In this document: piece after piece, positions 35,309 through 43,785 of the stretch | How the letters are laid out: each line of letters opens with the position of its first letter | Position numbering within the stretch: position 1 is the first letter of the stretch | Assembly: GCF_032341995.1 (NCBI RefSeq) | Contig: NZ_CP135439.1 | Location: forward strand, 2,480,001 to 2,544,000 | Direction: 5' to 3' | DNA length: 64,000 nucleotides | DNA from: Domibacillus sp. DTU_2020_1001157_1_SI_ALB_TIR_016 | Lineage (GTDB): Bacteria > Bacillota > Bacilli > Bacillales > Domibacillaceae | Position numbers and translations under genes: made by a program | The notes under the pieces: model-generated | What the model saw: only the letters and a program-made list of their open reading frames with translations | Database searches by the model: none | Told to the model about the DNA's origin: nothing

Positions 35309-36193
35309 TTATTCAAATGAATTGTAAATATCATAATCTTCCTTTTTTTCTTCCAGCCAGGTTGTATATTCACTCGACATTTTTTCTTGCTTGAGCGTTT
35401 CTTTAATTTCCTCTTTGCTGTCTTCCAAGTTAGCGGCTTTCGCTTCTTTCTTTCCTGTTACTTTAATAATATGATAGCCGTAATCGGTTTTAACCGGTTC
35501 GCTGATTTCACCAATCTCCATCGCAAAAGCGGCTTTCTCGAATTCCTCGGTCATTTCCCCTGTACCAAAGTAGCCCAGCTCACCACCATTTTCCGCACTT
35601 GTTGTATCTGTAGAATATTCTTTTGCCAGCGCTGCAAAGTCTTCTCCGTCTGCAAGCTTCGCTGCAACTTCTTTTGCTGTCGCTTCGTCATCTACTAAAA
35701 TGTGGCTGGCTTCTACTTGTTCAGATGTGGCAAACGTATCTTTGTTTTCATTAAAATAAGTCTCGATTTCTTCATCTGTGATTTCGATGCGCGGCTCAAG
35801 CAGTTTCACCGTCTCAAGATATACTTTAATTTCTTCTTTCATATCTGCTTCGGTCATACCGCTTGATTCAAGCGCTGACTTGTACGCTTCTTCTCCTCCG
35901 TACGACTCAATGGTTGCGTCCAGTTCTTCTTGAATCTCCTTATCCGTCACCTGCACCTTTTCCTTAGCGGCTTCTTTTTCCACAATCTTGTCCGCAATTA
36001 ACGATTCCGCTGCGTCTGCTCCGTACATTTTTACAAGTGAATCATACAAATCATCTTTCGTAATTTTGGTTCCGCCTACCTCCGCAATCGTTTCTGCGCT
36101 GCTGCCGGCTGTGGCAAAAAAGAATCCAGCCGCCGCTATTGCTGCGATAATCGCAGCCCATACATACGTTTTTCCTTTTTTTAAAGCGTTCAT
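35309..36193 (-). CDS. prsA: PrsA-type foldase (parvulin peptidyl-prolyl isomerase) without a lipobox
   Basis: A 294-residue exported protein: N-terminal hydrophobic segment (residues 10-28), helical NC domain and a parvulin domain (about 145-250: EASHILVDDEATAKEVAAKL, GGELGYFGTGEMTEEFEKAAFAM, YGYHIIKVT). PrsA helps secreted proteins fold outside the membrane. Typical PrsA is a lipoprotein, but here the segment reads AAAGFFFATAGSSAE with no cysteine, so it is either anchored by an uncut helix or released. The terminator behind it is split by a repeat element. Confidence 0.88.
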   Translation of the reverse strand: MNALKKGKTYVWAAIIAAIAAAGFFFATAGSSAETIAEVGGTKITKDDLYDSLVKMYGADAAESLIADKIVEKEAAKEKVQVTDKEIQEELDATIESYGGEEAYKSALESSGMTEADMKEEIKVYLETVKLLEPRIEITDEEIETYFNENKDTFATSEQVEASHILVDDEATAKEVAAKLADGEDFAALAKEYSTDTTSAENGGELGYFGTGEMTEEFEKAAFAMEIGEISEPVKTDYGYHIIKVTGKKEAKAANLEDSKEEIKETLKQEKMSSEYTTWLEEKKEDYDIYNSFE

Positions 36194-36260
36194 TTTTTCT
36201 CTCCCTGCTATTTATTTTCCGAGTTCAGTATAAAAAACAAAAGTGAAAAAACGGTGAAAG

Positions 36261-36890
36261 TCAAATGAATGTTCCGCCGTTTTTAACAAAATCCATTTCC
36301 TGCTTGATCGCTTCCATTTTTTGATCGAGCGCGGTCATCGTGTCCGCTGCACTTTTCAGTTCTCTTTGCAGGCGGGGCGGAATGACACCGTCAAATTTAT
36401 AAAACAGCTTATGCTCCAGTCCCGCCCAGAAATCCATCGCAGCCGTACGGATTTGCACTTCAACCATCGTTTTTTCGGTTGAAGCCGCCATAAAAACAGG
36501 GATTTCAATGATCGCATACAAACTTTGATAGCCGTTTGGTTTTGGATGTTTGATGTAATCTTTTACATGTGCAAGTTGAATATCCCGCTGTTGATTGAGC
36601 ATTTGCAGCACATGATAGATGTCGGATGCAAACGAACATGTAATGCGAATGCCGGCAATATCGTGCACATGGCGCCGTGCATTTTCCGTGGTTAACGCGT
36701 AACCTTTTCGGTTCAACTTTTGAATAATGCCATGCTGATTTTTCAATCGCGATTTAATATGTTCAATCGGATTGTATTGGTGGATATGCTGAAACTCTTC
36801 ATTTAAAATATTCAGCTTCGTATTTACTTCATCCAGCGCAAATTTGTGAATCAGCATCAGTCTTTTCCATTCACCCATTTCCTGCTCCAT
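36261..36890 (-). CDS. relP: Small alarmone (p)ppGpp synthetase RelP (YwaC/SAS2)
   Basis: A 209-residue single-domain RelA/SpoT synthetase: DIAGIRITCSF, DYIKHPKPNGYQSLYAIIEIPVF, VEVQIRTAAMDFWAGLEHKLFYK. The order and length match B. subtilis YwaC (210). It makes (p)ppGpp from ATP and GDP/GTP under cell-wall or alkaline stress. The ATG follows GGAAGTG. It is downstream of the unknown gene at 37193, with repeat copy B between them. Confidence 0.9.
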   Translation of the reverse strand: MEQEMGEWKRLMLIHKFALDEVNTKLNILNEEFQHIHQYNPIEHIKSRLKNQHGIIQKLNRKGYALTTENARRHVHDIAGIRITCSFASDIYHVLQMLNQQRDIQLAHVKDYIKHPKPNGYQSLYAIIEIPVFMAASTEKTMVEVQIRTAAMDFWAGLEHKLFYKFDGVIPPRLQRELKSAADTMTALDQKMEAIKQEMDFVKNGGTFI

Positions 36891-36954
36891 CTATCGCACT
36901 TCCTTTGTAATGTGATCTGCCTTTTATCGTAGTGGAAGAAAGTGAAAATAAAAT

Positions 36955-36980
36955 GAAAAAAGCACCCTTGAAGGGTGCTT
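36955..36980 (-). terminator. Distal terminator copy behind the unknown gene at 37193-37588
   Basis: The hairpin AAGCACCCT/AGGGTGCTT is followed by TTTTTCATTTTATTTT on the minus strand. A degenerate copy of the hairpin (37174-37194, 17 of 21 identical) lies on the other side of repeat B. Confidence 0.82.
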
Positions 36981-37173
36981 TAGACTGTAAACAATTATAT
37001 GAATGACCGTACACATAAATGGGATGTATTGGCGGCGACAAGATTGTATAGAGCTCATAAGGTCATATCTTTCTGTTTAAAAAAGAGAAAATGTCTATTT
37101 GACCCTTGCTTATGGGTCTTCAATACCACTTATCGGCTCTTTTTTAAAAGCGAAAGACTTTGTCTACACACTG
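36981..37173. repeat. Interspersed repeat copy B (193 bp, inverted) inside a terminator
   Basis: It carries the same ends as copies A and C but in reverse orientation (left TAGACTGTAAACAATT, right CTTTGTCTACACACTG). It lacks the GC-rich blocks and keeps the AT-rich interior also seen in copy A. It interrupts the terminator of the gene at 37193. Confidence 0.85.
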
Positions 37174-37194
37174 AAGCACCCATAAAGGATACTT
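37174..37194 (-). repeat. Degenerate proximal hairpin copy next to repeat B
   Basis: Aligns to 36960-36980 with four differences, which break the stem. It overlaps the stop codon of the gene at 37193-37588. It is interpreted as the target duplication left by insertion of repeat B. Confidence 0.7.
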
Positions 37195-37588
37195 ACTTTT
37201 CGCCATGTCCGCCTATTAACATAAAGTCGCCAAATTGGTTTACATCAACATTGATCCTGTCACATGCATTCAAGTATCTTAAAATGATAATAAACCGGTC
37301 TTGAGAAATCCCCTTTTTCTCCATCTGTGCCCGCATTTCTTCAATGGGGGGAAGCTCGTCTGTTTCCGTCTTTGCCTCCATAAAAGGAGAAAAATATCGG
37401 TATACCGTCTCCACTTCTTCTTTCCGGACAACGGAGAGCTCCCCGAATTCTTTCGCCAGCGCTTCTTCAAATCCATTTTTAAGTCCATAAATATGGCCTT
37501 TATCGGCTTTGTCAATGCCCTGCCGGCTTTGAAGATCGTATAGTTCTCCCATTATTTTTCCGAGGATCAATGTCAGGTTTGTATCCAC
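37193..37588 (-). CDS. Hypothetical soluble protein
   Basis: A 131-residue acidic, helical protein (MDTNLTLILGKIMGELYDLQ..., LNACDRINVDVNQFGDFMLI). No known domain is recognised and there is no membrane segment. The GTG at 37588 has GGAGG 6 bases upstream, so it is probably a real gene. Its terminator contains repeat copy B. Confidence 0.72.
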   Translation of the reverse strand: MDTNLTLILGKIMGELYDLQSRQGIDKADKGHIYGLKNGFEEALAKEFGELSVVRKEEVETVYRYFSPFMEAKTETDELPPIEEMRAQMEKKGISQDRFIIILRYLNACDRINVDVNQFGDFMLIGGHGEK

Positions 37589-37650
37589 TTTATCCCTCCT
37601 TTTTTCTTTAGTCTTAGGCAGATGAACGCTATTTATACAGCTTGAGCCTG

Positions 37651-37947
37651 TTAATCGGAACGAATCTTACGTGCTTCCAGCCACTGGCGGAGAGAAGTTC
37701 TTGAAAAATACGTTTTTCCATTTACATCAACAGATGGAATATCCGGATATTTTTGAAGCAGTTCTTTCGTATCCTGCTTCGGCGCGCCAAAAAAACGATG
37801 CAAAGTATCCTCCTGAATAAGCTCAGACTGACCTCTTCGCTTGAAATGATCGATAAACGTTTTTTCAGATGGATTTTTCCAATTTTTAAGTCCGTCTCCG
37901 ATAAAATAGCCGGCCAGTGCAATACCAGCGCCTAAAAATAAACTCAC
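37651..37947 (-). CDS. Hypothetical membrane-anchored protein with a possible excisionase-like C-terminus
   Basis: A 98-residue protein: a glycine-rich hydrophobic start (MSLFLGAGIALAGYFIGDGL) and a C-terminus (residues 45-98) with EDTLHRFFGAPKQ...PSVDVNGKTYFSRTSLRQWLEARK, which recalls MerR/excisionase-type helix-turn-helix proteins. The GTG at 37947 has GGAGG 7 bases upstream. Function unknown. Confidence 0.7.
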   Translation of the reverse strand: MSLFLGAGIALAGYFIGDGLKNWKNPSEKTFIDHFKRRGQSELIQEDTLHRFFGAPKQDTKELLQKYPDIPSVDVNGKTYFSRTSLRQWLEARKIRSD

Positions 37948-38022
37948 AGCTTGTCCTCCTTTTTTCTTCTGTGCTTTTTTATCTTATGAGCGAATGGCCT
38001 CGCTCATCTCTTTTTCTTCCAT

Positions 38023-38046
38023 AAAAAAAGCGTGCTTCTGCACGCT
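38023..38046 (-). terminator. Terminator of desR
   Basis: The stem AGCGTGC/GCACGCT is followed by seven T on the minus strand, 5 bases after the desR stop. Confidence 0.9.
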
Positions 38047-38051
38047 CTCCT

Positions 38052-38651
38052 TTATTTAAACCAGCCTTTTTCTTTAGATTGAGAAATGGCTTCTATTCGA
38101 TTTTTCACTTCCAGCTTATCGAAAATCGTAGAGATGTAATTGCGGACGGTCCCGTTTTTTAAATTCAGCTGCTTTGCAATCTCTCCTGTGCTTTTTCCTT
38201 CTGAAACAAGAGCCAGCACATCTTTTTCACGTTCCGTCAGCGGATTTTCTTCACTGTATAAGTCATCCATCAATTCCGGCGCATACACTTTTCGGCCATT
38301 CATAATACTACGGATGGAACTCGCCAGTTCATCGCTTGGACTGTCCTTTAGTAAATACCCGCTTACTTTTGCTTTTAGCGCCCGCTGGAAGTAGCCTGTG
38401 CGGGCAAATGTCGTTAAAATAATCACCCTACATGCATCATTTTTTAATTCTTCAGCCGCTTCAAGCCCTGTTTTCAGCGGCATTTCAATATCCATTATAC
38501 AAATGTCCGGCTGCAGCTCCCGCACAAGTGTAACAGCTTCTTCTCCATTTGCAGCTTGTCCAACCACTTCCATATCATCTTCCAAGCTGAGCAGCGACCC
38601 AAGTGCTCCAAGAAGCATGCGCTGGTCCTCTGCAATGACAATGCGAATCAT
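38052..38651 (-). CDS. desR: Response regulator DesR (NarL family), membrane-fluidity response
   Basis: A 199-residue regulator. The receiver has phospho-acceptor Asp54 (ICIMDIEMPLKTG); the LuxR-type helix-turn-helix is LTEREKDVLALVSEGKSTGEIAKQL (about 134-195). In B. subtilis DesR~P activates the desaturase gene. Its start overlaps desK by ATGA, and des lies directly upstream. Confidence 0.93.
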   Translation of the reverse strand: MIRIVIAEDQRMLLGALGSLLSLEDDMEVVGQAANGEEAVTLVRELQPDICIMDIEMPLKTGLEAAEELKNDACRVIILTTFARTGYFQRALKAKVSGYLLKDSPSDELASSIRSIMNGRKVYAPELMDDLYSEENPLTEREKDVLALVSEGKSTGEIAKQLNLKNGTVRNYISTIFDKLEVKNRIEAISQSKEKGWFK

Positions 38652-39781
38652 TTCATTCCCTCCCTGTCATGCTGTGTGACATTGTTCGGTACCGTCATGA
38701 CTAAAACTGTGCCATTTTCACTTCGGAGCTCTAAACTTCCATTTACGAACTCAAGCCGCTCCCGCATACCAGGCAGTCCGCTTCCTTTTCCAATATCCTG
38801 GCGGCTGAGCCCTACACCATCATCTTTTACGGTCATTCGAACGGAATCTTCAAGCTGCTCAATTGATATATGGCAGGAAAAGGCCTGGCTGTGTTTTACG
38901 ATATTCGTTACCGCTTCTTTCATGCACATACTGAGCACATTTTCCACAAACAGCGATACATTTACAAGCTGAAAAGAATCAGCGCCTGTATACTCAATTT
39001 GTGCAGCCCGCAGCATTTGCTGAACAAGCACAATTTCATCATTCACCCGGATGCCCCGCATGGACGAAACAAGGTTTCTCACTTCATTCAATGCGGTTCG
39101 TGCCGTTTGCTGCACATCCAGCAGCTCTCCCTTTGCCCGTTCCGGGTCTTTTTCGATCAGCTTGCGTGCCAAATCGCTTTTTAATCCAATGAGGGAAAGC
39201 TTCTGGCCAAGCGTATCATGCAGATCACGAGCGATCCGCTGGCGTTCCTCTTGTTTCACAAGATCAGCAATCCGATTGTTGGCAAGCTGCAGCTCAGCTT
39301 CAAGCTTATCCTGTTTTTTTCGGTTGTACAATGAAAAGGGCAGCAGCACAATGCCAATAAATACGATGACAATAATGGGAATCTGCTGAATAAACAGCGG
39401 GTCCTGAACCACAAGGTTATAGTTAATCGAACCAATGGTGCTGACCAGGTGGATCACGTAAGCTGTTATAAAAGCCGCACGCTTGCGGATATTTCCATTG
39501 TAATAAGCAATGTAGAATGAAAAGTAAATAAACTGATACATAACCGTCATGGCTACAGAAATGCCGACAAGAAGGCAGACCCAGAAGTAAACCGGCCACC
39601 TGGATGATAAAAAAGCAAACCTGAAGCTGATAAAAAACAAAATCGTTAATGTAATGCCGATGACAATTTCATTCGTGGACGACGACTGAAAAATAAAATA
39701 AAACGGCAGCAGACTTAAAATAATCCATATATAAGGAGACAAACCGGAGCTTTTCCCAAACGATGCGAATCTTTTTTTCAT
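38648..39781 (-). CDS. desK: Thermosensor histidine kinase DesK
   Basis: A 377-residue kinase with about four to five membrane segments (16-150), a coiled linker and a HisKA_3 domain. The phospho-acceptor is His188 in ARDLHDTLGQKLSLIG, the same position as in B. subtilis DesK. The ATP-binding end has DDGVGLSRQDIGKGSGLPGMRERL. DesK senses membrane thickness and fluidity and phosphorylates DesR in the cold. A hairpin terminator lies between des and desK. Confidence 0.94.
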   Translation of the reverse strand: MKKRFASFGKSSGLSPYIWIILSLLPFYFIFQSSSTNEIVIGITLTILFFISFRFAFLSSRWPVYFWVCLLVGISVAMTVMYQFIYFSFYIAYYNGNIRKRAAFITAYVIHLVSTIGSINYNLVVQDPLFIQQIPIIVIVFIGIVLLPFSLYNRKKQDKLEAELQLANNRIADLVKQEERQRIARDLHDTLGQKLSLIGLKSDLARKLIEKDPERAKGELLDVQQTARTALNEVRNLVSSMRGIRVNDEIVLVQQMLRAAQIEYTGADSFQLVNVSLFVENVLSMCMKEAVTNIVKHSQAFSCHISIEQLEDSVRMTVKDDGVGLSRQDIGKGSGLPGMRERLEFVNGSLELRSENGTVLVMTVPNNVTQHDREGMK

Positions 39782-39810
39782 ACGACACCTTTTTTATTTT
39801 TATTTTACCA

Positions 39811-39844
39811 TAAAAAAACTGCCCTCACTTGAGTGGGGGCAGCT
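39811..39844 (-). terminator. Terminator between des and desK
   Basis: The stem CTGCCCTCACT/AGTGGGGGCAG (one G-U pair) is followed by T7 on the minus strand. It would make desK-desR expression partly independent of des. Confidence 0.88.
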
Positions 39845-39851
39845 TTTCAAA

Positions 39852-40877
39852 CTACTGAATGGCACTTCGTTTATCAAGTGAGCCATATGTTTTTTTAGCT
39901 TGTTTAAATGTAACGAATTTATCCTGTTCCTCATCCCAAAGGCGAAACTTTACAGACTGGATACTGGTCCAGAGTGTGATAGTCGGAACACTTTGAAGCG
40001 GTTCGGAATTTGAGTGCGCTGCTTCAAGCTGATAATTTGGCACGCGCGGGCTTAAATGATGCACATGGTGAAAGCCAATATTACCAGTAATCCATTGAAG
40101 CGGCTTTGGCAGTTTGTAAAACGAGCTTCCTTCTACTGCTGCTTTTACGTAGCTCCAATGTTCATCTTCTTCAAAGTACGAATCCTCAAAGGTATGCTGC
40201 ACATAAAACAGCCATACACCCATCGCCCCGGCGATCCAGAACATCGGGCCGTGTACAAGGAGAAACGCCTGCCAGCCGACGAGCCAGCACATAAGAGCGA
40301 CGCCAAGAAGAAGAAGCACATTCGTTAAGTATGTGTTCATGCGCTCTTTTTTGCGGGCGCCTTTCACGTTAAAACGGTTGGTGATCAAGAACACCCATAT
40401 TGGACCAATAACGAACATGATAAACGGATTGCGATATAAACGGTATGCAATACGTGTTTTCAATGGCGCTTCATAATATTCATTAACCGTCAGCATCCAC
40501 ATGTCCCCTGTACCGCGCTTGTCAAGATTTGAGCTTGTTGCGTGGTGGACATTATGGCTGTGCTGCCACTGGTCATACGGGAAAAACGTTAAAACACCTG
40601 TGATCGTGCCTACTACCCGGTTCAGCTTGCGGTTCTTAAAAAAGGAGTGGTGGCAGCAATCGTGAAAAATAATAAAGATGCGTGTAATAAACCCGGCACC
40701 GATTACCGATAACCCGAGTGTCAGCCAGTAGGAAATTTGCAGGCTTTGGTATGCCAGAAACCAGACCAGCAAAAACGGGCCAATTGTATTGATTAATTGA
40801 AAGATGCTTTTATGCGTATCAGATTTTTCATAGGGAGCTACTTGTTTTCGTAAAATTTTTGTATGTTCTTTGCTCAT
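39852..40877 (-). CDS. des: Acyl-lipid desaturase Des (delta-5 type)
   Basis: A 341-residue membrane desaturase. The three histidine boxes are visible: HDCCHHSF, HSHNVHH and GFHHVHH, with four membrane helices. Des introduces double bonds into membrane phospholipid acyl chains when temperature drops. The ATG at 40877 has GGAGG 7 bases upstream. Its upstream region carries GTCATA-type repeats that fit DesR control. Confidence 0.94.
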   Translation of the reverse strand: MSKEHTKILRKQVAPYEKSDTHKSIFQLINTIGPFLLVWFLAYQSLQISYWLTLGLSVIGAGFITRIFIIFHDCCHHSFFKNRKLNRVVGTITGVLTFFPYDQWQHSHNVHHATSSNLDKRGTGDMWMLTVNEYYEAPLKTRIAYRLYRNPFIMFVIGPIWVFLITNRFNVKGARKKERMNTYLTNVLLLLGVALMCWLVGWQAFLLVHGPMFWIAGAMGVWLFYVQHTFEDSYFEEDEHWSYVKAAVEGSSFYKLPKPLQWITGNIGFHHVHHLSPRVPNYQLEAAHSNSEPLQSVPTITLWTSIQSVKFRLWDEEQDKFVTFKQAKKTYGSLDKRSAIQ

Positions 40878-40908
40878 GTTTACGTTCCCTCCGCTCAGTA
40901 ATAACTTT

Positions 40909-40981
40909 ACTATACCGGAAGGAAAACGTGTTGTGCAGTAGCACCCGTCATACAATAAATATGACAAGTGTCATATTTATT
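40909..40981 (-). promoter_or_regulatory. des promoter with DesR-like boxes overlapping the end of the nucleotidase gene
   Basis: -10 TATAGT (40909-40914), 17 bases, TGCACA (40932-40937). Upstream are GTCATA (40947-40952), TATGAC (40960-40965) and GTCATA (40970-40975); the last two form a perfect 13-bp-arm inverted repeat (40954-40981). Relative to the expected start the boxes lie at about -45 to -75, the zone used by DesR in B. subtilis. The repeat covers the stop codon of the upstream nucleotidase gene. Confidence 0.7.
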
Positions 40982-43457
40982 TTTGGCCGAGCAAATAAAG
41001 CACTTTTGCCGCCTCGGCCCGTGTCGCCGTGTCGCCCGGCTTAAATATTTTGCCTGTTCCCTCCATCAAGCCGAGCTGATACGCTTTCTGGATGGATTGT
41101 TGAATAGATGTGCGGTATTGGCCCACATCGGTAAACGGCATAGAGCCCGTTACTTTAACTGCTCCGTGTTTTTTTTCATAAGCGCGCACAAGCATCGCTG
41201 CCATCTCGGCACGGCTGATCGATTTAGCCGGTTCAAACGTTTTAGCTGTTGTGCCCTTTACAACGCCTGCTTCGAATGCAGCCGTAATATCCTGCTTCAG
41301 CCGGCCCTTTACATCGACAAATGGTGTTTCTTTTTGGGCCGTCCATTTCATGGTACGGACGAGCATGCTCGCAAACTGGCCGCGTGTCACATCGCCTTCA
41401 GGATCGAATGTTGCATCGGTTTTGCCTTTAATAATGCCTGCTTCAGCGAGTGCCGCGATATACTCAGCTGCCCAGTGATCCGCTGGCACGTCTGCAAAGG
41501 ACGGCGCACCTGCTGTGCCCTTGTTTAAGTCAAGCTCAAAAATGCCAAATCCTTTTTCATCGGTTTTGCCCGTATACGTAATGTTATCCGTTTCTTTGGC
41601 AAGCGCTTCTGCTTTTGGATTAGAGGTGAACGTTGCTTTCGCTTTTGTTTTGGCAAACGTCCAGTTGTTGTCTACTGCTGCGTCAATTTCTTTGAATTCC
41701 TTTACATAATTCATTACCGCCTGGCGGTTGGAATCCGGTGCTTTTAATACCGTGTTTACGCCGCCTGGGTTCATCAGCTTGCTGCCTGCTGCCCGATAAT
41801 CATTGGTGGCTACGATAAACTCCATCCCATCTGTTACCGGTTTTCCATTAAATTTCAAGTTTTTAATCCGGTTTGCCGATGCGTTGATCACATTTTGTCC
41901 TTTGTCGTATTTCGGCAGGGATGTCACATCGATCTCATAGGTAACGCCGTCGATCACGTCAAAGTTGTAGGTTGGGAAATCCGGGTTAATCAGTGCTTGT
42001 CCATCTTCTTTTGCCGGATCGATCGTGTTAAACTGCCCCGCTGACCACTCAAGCCATTCTTTCAAAGTGGCACCGTTCACTTTAACGGCATTGACAACGT
42101 TGTTGTCGTATAGGTACAAATCTGCAATGTTTTTCAGCACGAGCGTGCCCGCCTGGACATCCGTATAATCTTCTACGCCGCCGCGTCCTGCTTTAAATGG
42201 TGCCGCTGCTGAAAGAACAGGAAGGTTCTCATATTGCGTACCTTTCAGTGTATCTTCTACATACCATGTTTGTGCCCGGTTTAAAATTTCCATTGCCGCA
42301 TTATCCCGCACAAGGCCAAAATACGTATTTAAATCTCCTTTGAGCTCTCCTACCGGTGTTTCCATATACTTAATCGTCGCTTCGTGCTCGGTTTGAACAG
42401 ATGCTGCAACAGCGGCATCCGCTTCTACAGTCACATTACCGGATGTAATCGGCTTAAGAGAACCGGTTCCGCTTGTTACATCCCATTTTCCGTTCACTTT
42501 TTGAACCTGGAGATCAATCAGCCCAATGTTATTGCCCCATGAGCCAGGCATAACCATTGGAACACCATTAATGGTCCCATTTGTATTGTCGATACCGTTT
42601 CCATCTGGAAAAGATGGCTTAGCCGCATTCGGAAAGCTCAAATGCTGGTGGCCTGTTAAAACAGCATCCACACCTGGAATTTTCGTTAAATAATAAGAGG
42701 CGTTTTCAATACCTTCTGTATACTCTTTCATGGCGCCGTTCTGGTCATACTCGGCAATGCCGGAATGCGAAAGAACCACGATTACATCCGCCCCCGCTTC
42801 CTTCATTTGCGGCACCACCTTTTGAGCGGAATTTACAATGTCTTCCACCACCAATTTTCCTTCTAGGTGCTTGGCATCCCATTTCATAATATCCTGGGGC
42901 ACAAAGCCGGTAACGCCGACTTTAATTGTATGTACTTCTCCGTCTGTATCTTTTACTTCTTTTTCAATGATTTTAAACGGTGTAAAATACGGATTTCCTT
43001 CCGTGTCATAAACGTTCGCATTTACGTATGGAAACGCTGCTCCGTTAAGCGCTGTATCCATATACTCAAGCCCGTAGTTGAATTCATGGTTGCCGATTGT
43101 TGCTGCATCGTAGCCCAGTTGATTCATCGCTTTGTATACCGGGTGAATATAGCCTTCCTTCATTAATCCATTGTTATAAACGTAATCACCAAGTGGACTT
43201 CCTTGAATTAAATCACCGTTGTCAAAAAGCATGCTGTTGTCTGCTTCCCCGCGCACCTGTTTGATTAAGGCAGCCGCTTTAGCAAGCCCGTAGGCGTTTG
43301 TCGCCGAATCCTTATAGTAATCATAGTTCATTACATTAGAATGAAGATCGGATGTTTCTACAATACGCAGCTTTACAGTATCTTCGGCTGCCTGTGCCAT
43401 CTGCGGCACAAATAATCCTGCTGCAATAACGGTTCCTACTGTCCACGCTTTTTTCAT
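40977..43457 (-). CDS. Surface-anchored 2',3'-cyclic-nucleotide phosphodiesterase/3'-nucleotidase with SLH domains
   Basis: An 826-residue secreted protein: signal peptide (1-23), metallophosphatase domain (ETSDLHSN, DNGDLIQG, GNHEFNYG, VLSHSG, GHQHLS), 5'-nucleotidase C-terminal domain (about 350-610) and three S-layer-homology repeats (about 645-826: FADVPADHWAAEYIAALAEAG, PFVDVKGRLKQDITAAFEAG, MPFTDVGQYRTSIQQSIQKA). It releases phosphate and nucleosides from extracellular nucleotides and is held on secondary cell-wall polymer. A PhoP-box-like array is upstream. Confidence 0.93.
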   Translation of the reverse strand: MKKAWTVGTVIAAGLFVPQMAQAAEDTVKLRIVETSDLHSNVMNYDYYKDSATNAYGLAKAAALIKQVRGEADNSMLFDNGDLIQGSPLGDYVYNNGLMKEGYIHPVYKAMNQLGYDAATIGNHEFNYGLEYMDTALNGAAFPYVNANVYDTEGNPYFTPFKIIEKEVKDTDGEVHTIKVGVTGFVPQDIMKWDAKHLEGKLVVEDIVNSAQKVVPQMKEAGADVIVVLSHSGIAEYDQNGAMKEYTEGIENASYYLTKIPGVDAVLTGHQHLSFPNAAKPSFPDGNGIDNTNGTINGVPMVMPGSWGNNIGLIDLQVQKVNGKWDVTSGTGSLKPITSGNVTVEADAAVAASVQTEHEATIKYMETPVGELKGDLNTYFGLVRDNAAMEILNRAQTWYVEDTLKGTQYENLPVLSAAAPFKAGRGGVEDYTDVQAGTLVLKNIADLYLYDNNVVNAVKVNGATLKEWLEWSAGQFNTIDPAKEDGQALINPDFPTYNFDVIDGVTYEIDVTSLPKYDKGQNVINASANRIKNLKFNGKPVTDGMEFIVATNDYRAAGSKLMNPGGVNTVLKAPDSNRQAVMNYVKEFKEIDAAVDNNWTFAKTKAKATFTSNPKAEALAKETDNITYTGKTDEKGFGIFELDLNKGTAGAPSFADVPADHWAAEYIAALAEAGIIKGKTDATFDPEGDVTRGQFASMLVRTMKWTAQKETPFVDVKGRLKQDITAAFEAGVVKGTTAKTFEPAKSISRAEMAAMLVRAYEKKHGAVKVTGSMPFTDVGQYRTSIQQSIQKAYQLGLMEGTGKIFKPGDTATRAEAAKVLYLLGQK

Positions 43458-43527
43458 TCAACTGCCCCCCTAAACTATTTTTTCAATATAGGAATTATAG
43501 CATGATCGGCTTAAAGAAATGAGAAAA

Positions 43528-43566
43528 TTTACAATTATCTAAATAAAACTTTACATTATGTCAAAT
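43528..43566. promoter_or_regulatory. PhoP-box-like array upstream of the nucleotidase gene
   Basis: Four hexamers with 5-base spacing (11-bp period) on the plus strand: TTTACA, CTAAAT, TTTACA, TCAAAT. Bacillus PhoP binds TT(A/C/T)A(C/T)A repeats of this period. They lie about 70-110 bp before the nucleotidase start, but in reverse orientation to the gene. A -10-like TATAAT lies at 43494-43499 (minus). Confidence 0.5.
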
Positions 43567-43597
43567 AAAAAAAGACATTTCAACTGAAATGTCTCAG
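43566..43597 (-). terminator. Distal hairpin copy with U-tract next to repeat C
   Basis: The stem AGACATTTC/GAAATGTCT is followed by T7 on the minus strand. The 23 bases at 43575-43597 match 43786-43808 in 21 positions. Confidence 0.82.
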
Positions 43598-43785
43598 TGC
43601 GTAGACAAAGTCTTTCGCTTTAAAAAAAGAGCCGATAAGTGAAGCCTGCCGGACTTCGCGTTCCATGGGCGGAGCAGACTCCTATGGGCTCAGCGCCTGC
43701 CCCATGGAACGCGGAGCTGCCTGGACGCCGCCGATCCATCCCATTCATGTGCACGGTCGTCCATATAATTTGTCTACAGTCTCAT
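43598..43785. repeat. Interspersed repeat copy C (188 bp) inside a terminator
   Basis: Same orientation and ends as copy A: TGCGTAGACAAAGTCTTTCG at the left, CCATATAATTTGTCTACAGT at the right. The interior is a GC-rich block with the 12-bp inverted repeat GCGTTCCATGGG/CCCATGGAACGC (43658-43669 and 43701-43712). The AT-rich block of copies A and B is missing. It sits in the 3' region of the methyltransferase gene at 43875. Confidence 0.87.

Noticed and set aside
36941..37200. CRISPR-like or group IIC intron explanation for the terminator-associated repeats
   Set aside because: No regular spacers, no reverse transcriptase, and hairpins duplicated on both sides, which an intron would not produce.
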